Origin: Candidatus Methanoplasma sp.
GTDB taxonomy: Archaea; Thermoplasmatota; Thermoplasmata; Methanomassiliicoccales; Methanomethylophilaceae
Assembly (NCBI GenBank): GCA_031256955.1
Contig: JAIRPP010000014.1
Location: forward strand, 1-64,000
Direction: 5' to 3'
DNA length: 64,000 bases
A model generated the notes under the pieces. That model saw nothing but the letters and a program-made list of their open reading frames with translations. It was not told the origin of the DNA and ran no database searches. A program made the translations under genes and the position numbers. Below, one piece after another: positions 46,394-53,927 of the stretch (its first letter is position 1; every line of letters starts with the position of its first letter).

Positions 46394-47683
46394 TCACGGC
46401 CCCAAGAGGTCTACGGGCACTTCCGCGACGCCGTCGGGCCTCACCCTCGACCCTCCGCCCGAGGCGCTGAGGATCATCAGGAAAGAGGGGTCCGGCGCGC
46501 CTCCCGCGATCATCTTTTCTTTCAGGCGGATGAGGTTCGCGGCCGCCTTGTCGAACTCGAAGTATCCCAGCTTGACCTCCGCCGCGCCCCACCTCCCGTC
46601 GTCGAGCTCCACGATCGCGTCCGCCTCCAGGCCGGAATCGTCCCTGTAATGGAACACGCGCCCGCCGACGGCGGACGCATAGACGGACAGGTCCCTGTAG
46701 CACAGGGATTCGAACAGGAGGCCCGCCGTCCTGGTGTCCCTCATGAGGATCTCGTGGCTCGCCCCCAGCGCGGCCGCCGCCAGGGACGGGTCCGTGAAGT
46801 GCCTCTTGGGAGACGAGCGCACCCTGGTCCTGGAGCGGAGCGACGGATGCCATGCGGGCTGCTCCTCTATGACGAACAGCTTCTTCAGGGCATCGATGTA
46901 GCTCCTGACCGTGAGTTCGGACGCGCCGCGCCCGGAGCCGCCTACGTCCGCGGCGATGGTGGGCACGCTCGCGAGCGTGGCGTTGTTCCTGGCGAGGGAC
47001 TTCATCACGAGGCTCGCAGTCGACGCGCTCCTCTTCCTGCCGTCCACGCGGGACAGGTCCATGCTTGCGATGGATTGGACGTAGTTCTGGGACATGCTCG
47101 CCGCGTCGCCGTCGTCCATGCCTATCGCCGCGGGCCATCCGCCCCTGCATATCAGGCGGACCATGCGCGGATAGTCCATGCGGGACGGCCTCCTCTCGAC
47201 GGCGCCGTCTCTGAAGAGGTCGGACAGCTTCGCGGAGCCGTCGCTGTCGCCGGACTCGAAAAGGGACATCGTCTTCATCTGCAGGCGCGCGAACCTCCCT
47301 ATGCCCGTGTGGGACGTGGAGTTCGAGGGGGGGACGGACGACCCGGTGAATATGTACATGCCCCTCCTGTTGCTGAGGTCTATGTCCCTGCGCGCGAAGT
47401 CCCACAGCTTCGGCACGTCCTGCCATTCGTCGATCAGGCGGGGGCGCTCGCCCTCCAGCGCGTCCATGGGGTTCAGCGCCGCGAACGAGTTCGCGTCCTC
47501 GTTCCCCAGGAATAGCGCGGAATTGGAGTGCCTGAGGCCGGTCCAGGACTTGCCGCAGTACCTCGGGCCCGTTATCAGGACCCCTCCGAAGACGGAAAGC
47601 GCCTTGGAGATCTTGGAATCCATGACCCTCGGCAGATACGCGCTGCGCACATCTGCCGCCAGGGGGTCGCCGTCGCTAGTCAC
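46394..47683 (-). CDS. AAA-family ATPase with DUF4143-type C-terminus
   Basis: The 429-residue protein starts AYLPRVMDSKISKAL, then Walker A ITGPRYCGKSW, a LIDEWQDVPKLWD Walker B-like motif and a sensor-like IFTGSS. A winged-helix-like middle follows (VRSYIDALKKLFVIEEQPAW) and then a PD-(D/E)XK-like C-terminal domain (GRVFHYRDDSGLEADAIVELDDG, then AEVKLG). This is the AAA_14/DUF4143 family, multi-copy in many archaeal and gut bacterial genomes and often linked to mobile or defence-like gene sets. The start is GTG 47683; ATG 47623 is an alternative. Five 23-bp repeats lie directly upstream and may be its operator. Confidence 0.85.
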   Translation of the reverse strand: MTSDGDPLAADVRSAYLPRVMDSKISKALSVFGGVLITGPRYCGKSWTGLRHSNSALFLGNEDANSFAALNPMDALEGERPRLIDEWQDVPKLWDFARRDIDLSNRRGMYIFTGSSVPPSNSTSHTGIGRFARLQMKTMSLFESGDSDGSAKLSDLFRDGAVERRPSRMDYPRMVRLICRGGWPAAIGMDDGDAASMSQNYVQSIASMDLSRVDGRKRSASTASLVMKSLARNNATLASVPTIAADVGGSGRGASELTVRSYIDALKKLFVIEEQPAWHPSLRSRTRVRSSPKRHFTDPSLAAAALGASHEILMRDTRTAGLLFESLCYRDLSVYASAVGGRVFHYRDDSGLEADAIVELDDGRWGAAEVKLGYFEFDKAAANLIRLKEKMIAGGAPDPSFLMILSASGGGSRVRPDGVAEVPVDLLGP

Positions 47684-47705
47684 GGAGACACATCCGCAAG
47701 CGACG

Positions 47706-47820
47706 TATTATAATGTTTGCAAGCCGAATATTATCATATTTGCAAATCAAATATTATCATGTTTGCAAGTCATTCGTTATAACGTTTGCAAATGAAATAT
47801 TATCATGTTTGCAGACAGCA
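47706..47820. repeat. Five exact-period 23-bp AT-rich direct repeats (iteron-like)
   Basis: Five adjacent units begin at 47706, 47729, 47752, 47775 and 47798. The shared core is TATTATMATRTTTGCAA, with unit 4 starting CGTTATAACG. Units 2 and 4 contain the palindrome TTTGCAAA. The block is strongly AT-rich against a GC-rich background and occupies most of the 234-nt gap between the divergent ATPase and purS genes. There are no variable spacers, so it is not CRISPR. It could be an operator array or an iteron-type protein-binding array. Confidence 0.9.
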
Positions 47821-47882
47821 TCATACCCAGGCTCTCCGATTATTAACCGCGCGAGACCTGTCGCGCCCGTCCCCGCGCCTAG

Positions 47883-47894
47883 AATTATTTAATT
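47883..47894 (+). promoter_or_regulatory. purS: TATA box for purS-purL-purQ
   Basis: ATTATTTAATTA is centred about 29 nt before ATG 47918, so the operon mRNA is probably leaderless or nearly so. Confidence 0.5.
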
Positions 47895-47897
47895 ACG

Positions 47898-47915
47898 GGC
47901 GGTAGATACTCCGCC
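47898..47915 (+). promoter_or_regulatory. Inverted repeat between TATA box and purS start (possible operator)
   Basis: GGCGG and CCGCC flank an 8-nt spacer (TAGATACT) exactly between the TATA box and the start codon. A repressor bound here would block the pre-initiation complex. The arms are short, so this is only suggestive. Confidence 0.35.
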
Positions 47916-47917
47916 GT

Positions 47918-48157
47918 ATGACAGTTATCGACATCAGGATCGAGCTCAAGAAAGGCGTCGCGGACCCCGAGGGGAGCAACACGAAGAAGACGCTCGAGGC
48001 CCTCGGATTCAAAGGGATAGAGTCCGTCAAGACGGTCCGGATATTCGAGGTCTCCATCGATGCGCCCGCGGACGAGGCCAAGGCCAGGGGCGAGGAGATG
48101 TGCAAGACGCTCCTGGCGAACCCGGTGATCCAGAGCTACGGCGTCTCGGTCAGGTGA
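47918..48157 (+). CDS. purS: Phosphoribosylformylglycinamidine synthase subunit PurS
   Basis: The 79-residue protein has the PurS pattern: IRIELKKGVADPEGSNTKKTLEALG, then VKTVRIFEVSID. PurS links PurL and PurQ in the three-subunit FGAM synthase of purine synthesis. It is the first gene of purS-purL-purQ, 4 nt before purL. Confidence 0.95.
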   Translation: MTVIDIRIELKKGVADPEGSNTKKTLEALGFKGIESVKTVRIFEVSIDAPADEAKARGEEMCKTLLANPVIQSYGVSVR

Positions 48158-48161
48158 TCGC

Positions 48162-50471
48162 ATGGCGTTCGGGATGAAGAAGAGGGACGCGCCGTACGAC
48201 CTGTTCGAGATAGACCTGGCGGGCGCGGAGGACCTCTCGGAGGTCTCCTCGCAGATGAGCCTGGGGCTGTCCGCCGGGGAGATGGAGAAGGTCAGGGAGC
48301 ACTTCTCGAGGGAGGGCAGGAGCCCCACCGACGTGGAGCTCCAGGCGCTCGGGCAGGCGTGGAGCGAGCACTGCTGCTACAAGAGCTCCAAGCCCATACT
48401 GAAGGAGTTCGTGTTCGGCATACCCGGGGACGGGGTCCTCTCCAGGGGGGACGCCGGCGTGATGGCGTTCGACGACGAGCACGGGTACGCGCTCAGGATA
48501 GAGAGCCACAACCACCCGTCGGCCGTGGAGCCCTACGGGGGCGCGGCCACAGGGATAGGCGGCATACTCAGGGACGTGGTGTGCATGGGCGCACAGCCCA
48601 TAGGGCTGGTGGACCCGCTGTGCTTCGGGCCTCCCGACAGGAAGGCCCCGCTCCCGCCGGGGACGAAGCACCCGCGGTACCTCATGGGGGGCGTGGTGTC
48701 GGGCATAAGGGACTACGGCAACCGCTGCGGGATCCCGACCATAGCCGGCGGGTTCTTCTTCGACGAGAGGTACACGGGCAACTGCCTGGTGAACGTCGGG
48801 TGCGTGGGGATAGTCAGGCGCGAGAACCTGGCCAACAACTTCGCCGGAGGGCCCGGCGAGGTCATGATCCTCATCGGCGGGCGCACCGGCAGGGACGGCA
48901 TACACGGGGTCAACTTCGCGTCCCGCGACCTGGGGGAGGCCTCAGGGGAGGAGTCCAGGGGCGCGGTCCAGCTGGGCGACCCCATAACGAAGGAGCCCGT
49001 GATCCACGCCTGCCTGGAGGTCAACCGCAGGGGGCTGGCCACGGGCATGAAGGACCTGGGCGGAGGGGGGCTGAGCTGCGTGGTGGGCGAGATGGCCCTC
49101 GCGGCGGGATGCGGCGCGGACGTGGACGTGGACAAGGTCCCGCTGAAGGAGTCCGGGCTGGCTCCGTGGGAGATCTGGGTCTCCGAATCCCAGGAGCGCA
49201 TGATGTGCACGTGCAAGCCCGGGGACGTGGAGGCGGCCCTGGAGGTCTTCGAGATGTGGGACGTGGAGGCCACCCCCATAGCGCGCACCACGGAAGGGTC
49301 CAGGATGAGGCTGTTCTGGGGCGGCGACCTGATATTCGACATGGACCTGGAGTTCCTGACGGGCGGGCCGGTGTACGACCGCCCGTACTCTCTCCCCGCC
49401 CCGCCCGACGCGTCCTCGGAGAGGTTCCCCGACCTGCCCTGGCACGGAGAGGTCCTCCTCTCGCTCCTGTCGGACCCCAACGTGGCGTCCAAGGAGTGGG
49501 CTATCCGGCAGTACGACCACGAGGTCAGGGCGGCGACGGTCGTCCACCCCATGGTCGGCAGGATGAACGAGACGGGGCCCGGGGACGCGGCCGTCCTGGC
49601 CCCCGTCCCGGGCAGCCGCAGGGGGCTGGCGGTGGCCGTCGGGTGCAACCCGTGGTTCACCTCCCTGGACCCGTACCGCGGGGGCATGGCTAGCGTCGAC
49701 GAGGCGTGCCGCAACATAGCGGCCGTCGGCGCGAGGCCCGACGCGCTCACGGACTGCCTGAACTTCGGCAACCCGGAGAGGCCAGAGAGGCTGGGGGAGA
49801 TGAGGGAGGCCGTCCGCGGCATAGGTGACGCGGCCAGGGCCCTGGGGGTGCCCATACCGTCCGGCAACGTGAGCCTGTACAACGAGGCGGCCGGGGGCAG
49901 GGCGATACTCCCGACGCCGATGATAATGGCGTGCGGGATAATAGACGACTACAGGAAGGCGGTCACCGCGGACCTCAAGCGGGAGGGCAGCGCCCTCTTC
50001 CTCATAGGGAGGACCCGCAGGGAGATGGGCGGGTCGCTCCTGTTCAGGACGTTCGGCGGCTCCGGCGGGGCGGTCCCGGAGACCGACGCCCCGTATCTGA
50101 AGGGAGTCATGGCCAGGATGGCCGGCGCCATGGGCCGCGGCCTCGTCCTGAGTTGCCACGACTGCTCCGACGGCGGCCTGGCCGTCGCGGCGGCGGAGAT
50201 GTGCATATCCGGCGGGATCGGGGCTTCCCTGGACCTGTCCGGCATGGGCGACCCGGCGGTCGCCCTGTATTCGGAGAGCTGCTCCAGGTGGGTGGCGGAG
50301 GTCGCGGAGGGCGACGCCGAGGCGTTCGCGGAGATCATGGGCGGGGATGCCGCGCGCATAGGGTCCACGGGGGGCGATTCCCTGTCCCTGTGCGGCGATT
50401 CCGTTCCCGTGAAGGCCCTCAGGAAGGCTTGGAGCGAGCCCATCTGGAAGATCATGGGGGGGAGCGCATGA
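48162..50471 (+). CDS. purL: Phosphoribosylformylglycinamidine synthase subunit PurL
   Basis: The 769-residue small-type PurL carries the catalytic-region WSEHCCYKSSKP, IESHNHPSAVEPYGGAATG and DLGGGGLSCVVGEMA, and a second half with NPWFTSLDPYRGGMASVDEACRNIAAVGA and CHDCSDGGLAVAAAEM. It converts FGAR, ATP and ammonia into FGAM, with ammonia from PurQ. The stop overlaps the purQ ATG as ATGA. Confidence 0.97.
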   Translation: MAFGMKKRDAPYDLFEIDLAGAEDLSEVSSQMSLGLSAGEMEKVREHFSREGRSPTDVELQALGQAWSEHCCYKSSKPILKEFVFGIPGDGVLSRGDAGVMAFDDEHGYALRIESHNHPSAVEPYGGAATGIGGILRDVVCMGAQPIGLVDPLCFGPPDRKAPLPPGTKHPRYLMGGVVSGIRDYGNRCGIPTIAGGFFFDERYTGNCLVNVGCVGIVRRENLANNFAGGPGEVMILIGGRTGRDGIHGVNFASRDLGEASGEESRGAVQLGDPITKEPVIHACLEVNRRGLATGMKDLGGGGLSCVVGEMALAAGCGADVDVDKVPLKESGLAPWEIWVSESQERMMCTCKPGDVEAALEVFEMWDVEATPIARTTEGSRMRLFWGGDLIFDMDLEFLTGGPVYDRPYSLPAPPDASSERFPDLPWHGEVLLSLLSDPNVASKEWAIRQYDHEVRAATVVHPMVGRMNETGPGDAAVLAPVPGSRRGLAVAVGCNPWFTSLDPYRGGMASVDEACRNIAAVGARPDALTDCLNFGNPERPERLGEMREAVRGIGDAARALGVPIPSGNVSLYNEAAGGRAILPTPMIMACGIIDDYRKAVTADLKREGSALFLIGRTRREMGGSLLFRTFGGSGGAVPETDAPYLKGVMARMAGAMGRGLVLSCHDCSDGGLAVAAAEMCISGGIGASLDLSGMGDPAVALYSESCSRWVAEVAEGDAEAFAEIMGGDAARIGSTGGDSLSLCGDSVPVKALRKAWSEPIWKIMGGSA

Positions 50472-51289
50472 CCGGGGCGGAGCCGAGGGTCTGCGTCCTG
50501 CGCATGGAGGGCACCAACTGCGAGGACGAGATGGCGGCGGCGTTCAGGGAGGTCGGGGCGGCCGCCGAGCTGGTCCACGTGAAGCAGCTGTCCGCCGCCG
50601 CGCCCGCGCATCTGAGGAGGGACCTGGAGGACTACGACATCCTCGCGCTCCCGGGCGGCTTCTCCGCCGGGGACTACGTCAGGGCGGGGGCCCTGTTCGC
50701 CGCGCGGATAAAGAGCTCCGCCGGGGCCGCGCTGAGGCGCTTCGTCGAGGCGGAGAAGCCCGTCCTCGGGGTCTGCAACGGCTTCCAGACGCTGGTGGAG
50801 CTGGGCCTGCTGCCCGCGATGGGGGACGCGATGCCCCCCGCGCCGGAGGCTGCCCTGTGCACCAACGATTCGGGGCGCTTCGAGTGCCGCCCCACGGTGC
50901 TCAGGATGGACAACAGGGGGTCCTGCGCGTTCACGTCGGGCATACCCAGGGGGGCGCTCCTGGCCATCCCGTCCGCGCACGCGGAGGGGAAGTTCGCCAG
51001 CGCGGACCCGGACATAGTCGAGAGGCTGGAGGACGGGGACCAGATCGCGTTCAGGTACGTCGCCCCCGGCGGAGGCCCCGCCAGGTACCCGTGGAACCCA
51101 AACGGGTCCGCCTCGGACATAGCCGGGATCTGCAACCCCGCCGGGAACGTGCTGGGCATGATGCCCCATCCCGAGAGGGCGATATCCAGGTTCACCCACG
51201 CGGACTGGACCCGCGGGTACTCCTCCGAGGACGGCGACGGGAAGGCGCTGTTCGCATCGGCGATGAGGGCGGTCAGGCCTCGATCTTGA
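50468..51289 (+). CDS. purQ: Phosphoribosylformylglycinamidine synthase subunit PurQ (glutaminase)
   Basis: The 273-residue class I glutamine amidotransferase has LPGGFSAGDYVRAGA, nucleophile loop VLGVCNGFQTLVELG and the His/Glu end MMPHPERA. It supplies ammonia to PurL. It overlaps purL by 4 nt and converges on rbkR with a 17-nt overlap. Confidence 0.97.
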   Translation: MTGAEPRVCVLRMEGTNCEDEMAAAFREVGAAAELVHVKQLSAAAPAHLRRDLEDYDILALPGGFSAGDYVRAGALFAARIKSSAGAALRRFVEAEKPVLGVCNGFQTLVELGLLPAMGDAMPPAPEAALCTNDSGRFECRPTVLRMDNRGSCAFTSGIPRGALLAIPSAHAEGKFASADPDIVERLEDGDQIAFRYVAPGGGPARYPWNPNGSASDIAGICNPAGNVLGMMPHPERAISRFTHADWTRGYSSEDGDGKALFASAMRAVRPRS

Positions 51290-51929
51290 CCTCTATCCTG
51301 TCCCCGTCCTCGAGGCTGAGAGTCCTGCGGAGGTGGAACTGGCAGATGATCTCGATCACGTTGCTGTAGTGGGACCTCTCCGGCATGACTATGGCGCACT
51401 CCACGTTGCGTATCTTGGCTCTGTGGGCGATCACGTTGCCGAAGGTCCTCCCGTCGCGGACGAAGCCGTTCACGCGGTGGCTCCCCGCCCCGCGGAGTAT
51501 GCCCAGCTTTGGCACGTCCTCCTGATCGACCAGCACGTTGAGCGTCCCCTCGTACGGCTTGAAGCCGAGGGTCTTCTCGAACTGCTCGACATACCCCTGT
51601 TGACACATGTAGTACCCCCCTTCGCCTATGCCCGCGGTCACGGACCCGTGCAGCGTGACCAGGTCGGCGAGCTCGAAGACCTTCCTGTACTCCCCGTACT
51701 CCTCCTTCAGCTCGTCGGACCCCTTCGGAGTGATCTTTATGCGCTGCCCCCTCGCTCCGAGATCCCTCACGATGAGGCCTCCGTCTAAAAGCTCCAGTAT
51801 TCGTTTGGACGCGGACTGCTGACTCATCTCCAATGCATCCCCGAGCTCCCGGGACGAGAGCGAGACGTAGTCGTCCAACCCTCCCAAGAGAGCTATCTTC
51901 CTTAGTGCATAGGTAAACTTTGGGTTCAC
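51273..51929 (-). CDS. rbkR: CTP-dependent riboflavin kinase with N-terminal HTH (RbkR type)
   Basis: An N-terminal winged HTH (SLSSRELGDALEMSQQSASKRILELLDGGLIVRD) is fused to a DUF120 kinase domain (VTAGIGEGGYYMCQQGYVEQFEKTLGFKPYEGTLNV, then GFVRDGRTFG and IEIICQFHLRRTLSLEDGD). Archaeal enzymes of this kind make FMN from riboflavin and CTP, and the fused form also regulates riboflavin genes. I chose GTG 51929 because a TTTAAAT box lies about 28 nt upstream with a perfect inverted repeat between them; the resulting 218 residues fit the family. An upstream in-frame GTG at 51974 would add 15 residues. Confidence 0.85.
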   Translation of the reverse strand: MNPKFTYALRKIALLGGLDDYVSLSSRELGDALEMSQQSASKRILELLDGGLIVRDLGARGQRIKITPKGSDELKEEYGEYRKVFELADLVTLHGSVTAGIGEGGYYMCQQGYVEQFEKTLGFKPYEGTLNVLVDQEDVPKLGILRGAGSHRVNGFVRDGRTFGNVIAHRAKIRNVECAIVMPERSHYSNVIEIICQFHLRRTLSLEDGDRIEVKIEA

Positions 51930-51931
51930 GT

Positions 51932-51953
51932 CCCGATCAAAGAAAGTATCGGG
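51932..51953 (-). promoter_or_regulatory. Inverted repeat at rbkR promoter (candidate autoregulatory operator)
   Basis: CCCGAT and ATCGGG form perfect 6-bp arms around a 10-nt spacer. The element lies exactly between the minus-strand TATA-like TTTAAAT (51954-51960) and GTG 51929. RbkR-type proteins carry an HTH, so autoregulation by FMN level is plausible. Confidence 0.45.
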
Positions 51954-52026
51954 ATTTAAAGCTAACCTCTTCACGAAGGCGTTGGATATGGAAAGTATGG
52001 AATAAAAATGGGGCCTGGGCCCCGTT

Positions 52027-52389
52027 TCAGATCCTCGGCCTCTCCATCCACGTCTTGGATGACGGGAACATGAGGGCCAGGACGATCAGGGCGGCTATCG
52101 CCGCGAGGATCGCGCCGGAATAAAGGTCTATGATCTCCGCTATGGCGAGCGCGATGACCGCTCCCATCGCGAGGAACGTCATGAACGTCAGCATATTCCA
52201 GGACCACTGCCCGTTGGCGGTGAACCCTCCAGCTATCGCGAAGAACAGCGAGGCGAGCAGGAGGCAGGCGCCCATGGGGGCGGCGTAGTCCGCGTCGGCC
52301 TCGAAGTACAGGGCCAGGAGCACCATGCTGATCACGCCCCCGACCGCGCCCAGCGCGGCGCCGGCATGCATCTTCTTAGGCATCGTCAT
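52027..52389 (-). CDS. Small four-helix membrane protein
   Basis: The 120-residue protein has four hydrophobic helices with short loops (AALGAVGGVISMVLLALYF, ACLLLASLFFAIAGGF, MLTFMTFLAMGAVIALAIAE, AILAAIAALIVLALMF). I recognise no family. GAGGTG about 8 nt upstream is a clear ribosome binding site, so unlike many neighbours this mRNA has a leader. It lies 33 nt after another small membrane protein gene on the same strand. Confidence 0.7.
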   Translation of the reverse strand: MTMPKKMHAGAALGAVGGVISMVLLALYFEADADYAAPMGACLLLASLFFAIAGGFTANGQWSWNMLTFMTFLAMGAVIALAIAEIIDLYSGAILAAIAALIVLALMFPSSKTWMERPRI

Positions 52390-52422
52390 ATTCGCACCTC
52401 TTTTGTAATTCCGATGTCCCTA

Positions 52423-52989
52423 TTAATCCTTCCCTTTGTCGAGGATCATCCTGACGCCCTCAATGGATATCCATGCGGCGGCCACGATGAGCACGTAGGG
52501 CTCGGCCAGCACCAGGGGGTGGGCCGCCACGGCGGCGGCGGCCCCGATGACCATGACCATCGCGACGCCCGCTGTGGCGTGGCGCCCGGCGGCCCAGTTC
52601 CCGGCGGCGATGGAGGCGGCCGCGGCGCCCAGCAGGATGGCCAGGCAGTACGCCGCGGCGGCATGGGCGTCACCCTCGATGGGGGAGGCGATGGCGAGGG
52701 CCGCCAGCCCGGCGGCGATAAGGATCGCGCCTCCGACCTCGTGCCCCGCGTTCCTGCCGTACGCGACGTTGCCCGCGCCGAACGCGACGATCAGGATCCC
52801 GGCGACGGCGCACCCCGCCTTGAAGTACGCGCTAGACGCGTCAGAGGTCCCGAGGTCCGACACCCAGTCCTCGCCGAGCGTCCAGGACGGGTCGGCGGCC
52901 GCGGCCGCCGCCCATGCGATCAAGAAGCAAAGCGCACCGAGGATCCCTGTCCACGCGAACGCTATCTGATGCTTTCCTTTGTTTTTCAT
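52423..52989 (-). CDS. DUF998-like membrane protein
   Basis: The 188-residue protein has about six helices. After the first helix it has WVSDLGTSDASSAYFKAG, the DUF998 signature region. ATG 52989 is about 24 nt after a minus-strand TCATATA box, fitting a leaderless mRNA; the longer open frame upstream is not conserved in character. The gene ends in TAA. The function of the family is not established. Confidence 0.8.
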   Translation of the reverse strand: MKNKGKHQIAFAWTGILGALCFLIAWAAAAAADPSWTLGEDWVSDLGTSDASSAYFKAGCAVAGILIVAFGAGNVAYGRNAGHEVGGAILIAAGLAALAIASPIEGDAHAAAAYCLAILLGAAAASIAAGNWAAGRHATAGVAMVMVIGAAAAVAAHPLVLAEPYVLIVAAAWISIEGVRMILDKGKD

Positions 52990-53009
52990 GTGGAACCCGT
53001 ACTCTGTGG

Positions 53010-53017
53010 TATATGAA
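53010..53017 (-). promoter_or_regulatory. TATA box for DUF998-like gene
   Basis: TTCATATA on the minus strand is centred about 24 nt before ATG 52989 and decides this start. Confidence 0.5.
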
Positions 53018-53158
53018 TAGGTTTGCGTTCTGAAACCCCGAGAGCGCGCCAAGCTCACAGTCGCTTCGCAGGCGCCAGCCGTAGAAACGATCGGATCGGC
53101 CTCCTCGCGGGCCGGCGGTGGCAACAAAGGTAATATCCGCAGAGGAGATGGGAGGCGC

Positions 53159-53923
53159 ATGAGGAACATCTACTTCGTCGGGACCGCCGGGAGCGGCAAG
53201 AGCACCATGGTGGGGGCGTTCAGGGAGTGGCTGGAATGCAGCGGGGTGGACTCCGTCGTCGTGAACCTGGACCCCGGGGCGGACAGGCTCCCTTACGAGC
53301 CCGACATAGACATACGCGAGTGGGTGTCCCTGGCGGAGGTCATGGACGAGTACTCCCTCGGCCCCAACGGGGCGCAGATCGTCGCCGCCGACCTGATGGC
53401 GGCCAACATAGACAAGCTGACGGACGCCCTCTCGGAGATCAAGACGAAATACGCGCTGATAGACACCCCCGGGCAGCTGGAGCTGTTCGCGTTCAGGGAG
53501 TCGTCCAGGATCATCATGCGCGCGCTGGACCGCGAGAAGTCCATGATAGCCTACCTGTCGGACCCCGCCCTGTGCAAGTCCCCCAACGGGTTCATAGCGT
53601 CCATGGTGCTGTCGTCCCTGGTCCAGTTCAGGCTGGGCGCGCCCATGATGCACATCCTGTCCAAGGCGGACATGCTGAGCGAGGAGGAGTCCGAGAGGCT
53701 CCTGGACTGGTTCGAGAACAAGGACACCCTCTATGGGGACCTCCTGGACGAGGACGCGGACCCGCAGACCGTGGTCGGGTCCGAGCTGTTCAGGGCCCTG
53801 GAGGACGTGGGCGTGTTCGGGACCATGCGCCTGGCGTCCGCCGCGGAGGGCGCCGGGATGGAGGACATATACGCCACCGCCCAGCTGGCCTTCTTCGGGG
53901 GAGAGGACGCCGACTTCGAGTGA
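53159..53923 (+). CDS. GPN-loop GTPase
   Basis: The 254-residue G protein has the P-loop FVGTAGSGKSTMVGAF, the diagnostic GPNGAQ loop (residues ~67-72), the G3 region LIDTPGQLELFAF and the G4-like SKAD. GPN GTPases are conserved in archaea and, in eukaryotes, help assemble RNA polymerase. The ATG follows GGGAGGCG. It lies 4 nt from the convergent PAN gene. Confidence 0.92.
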   Translation: MRNIYFVGTAGSGKSTMVGAFREWLECSGVDSVVVNLDPGADRLPYEPDIDIREWVSLAEVMDEYSLGPNGAQIVAADLMAANIDKLTDALSEIKTKYALIDTPGQLELFAFRESSRIIMRALDREKSMIAYLSDPALCKSPNGFIASMVLSSLVQFRLGAPMMHILSKADMLSEEESERLLDWFENKDTLYGDLLDEDADPQTVVGSELFRALEDVGVFGTMRLASAAEGAGMEDIYATAQLAFFGGEDADFE

Positions 53924-53927
53924 GCGC

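Noticed and set aside
47706-47820. CRISPR array
   Set aside because: The repeats are directly adjacent with no spacers, and there are no cas genes nearby.
52990-53169. Sixty-residue N-terminal extension of the DUF998-like protein
   Set aside because: It is not hydrophobic or conserved, overlaps the divergent GPN GTPase start and lies upstream of the TATA box at 53010-53017.
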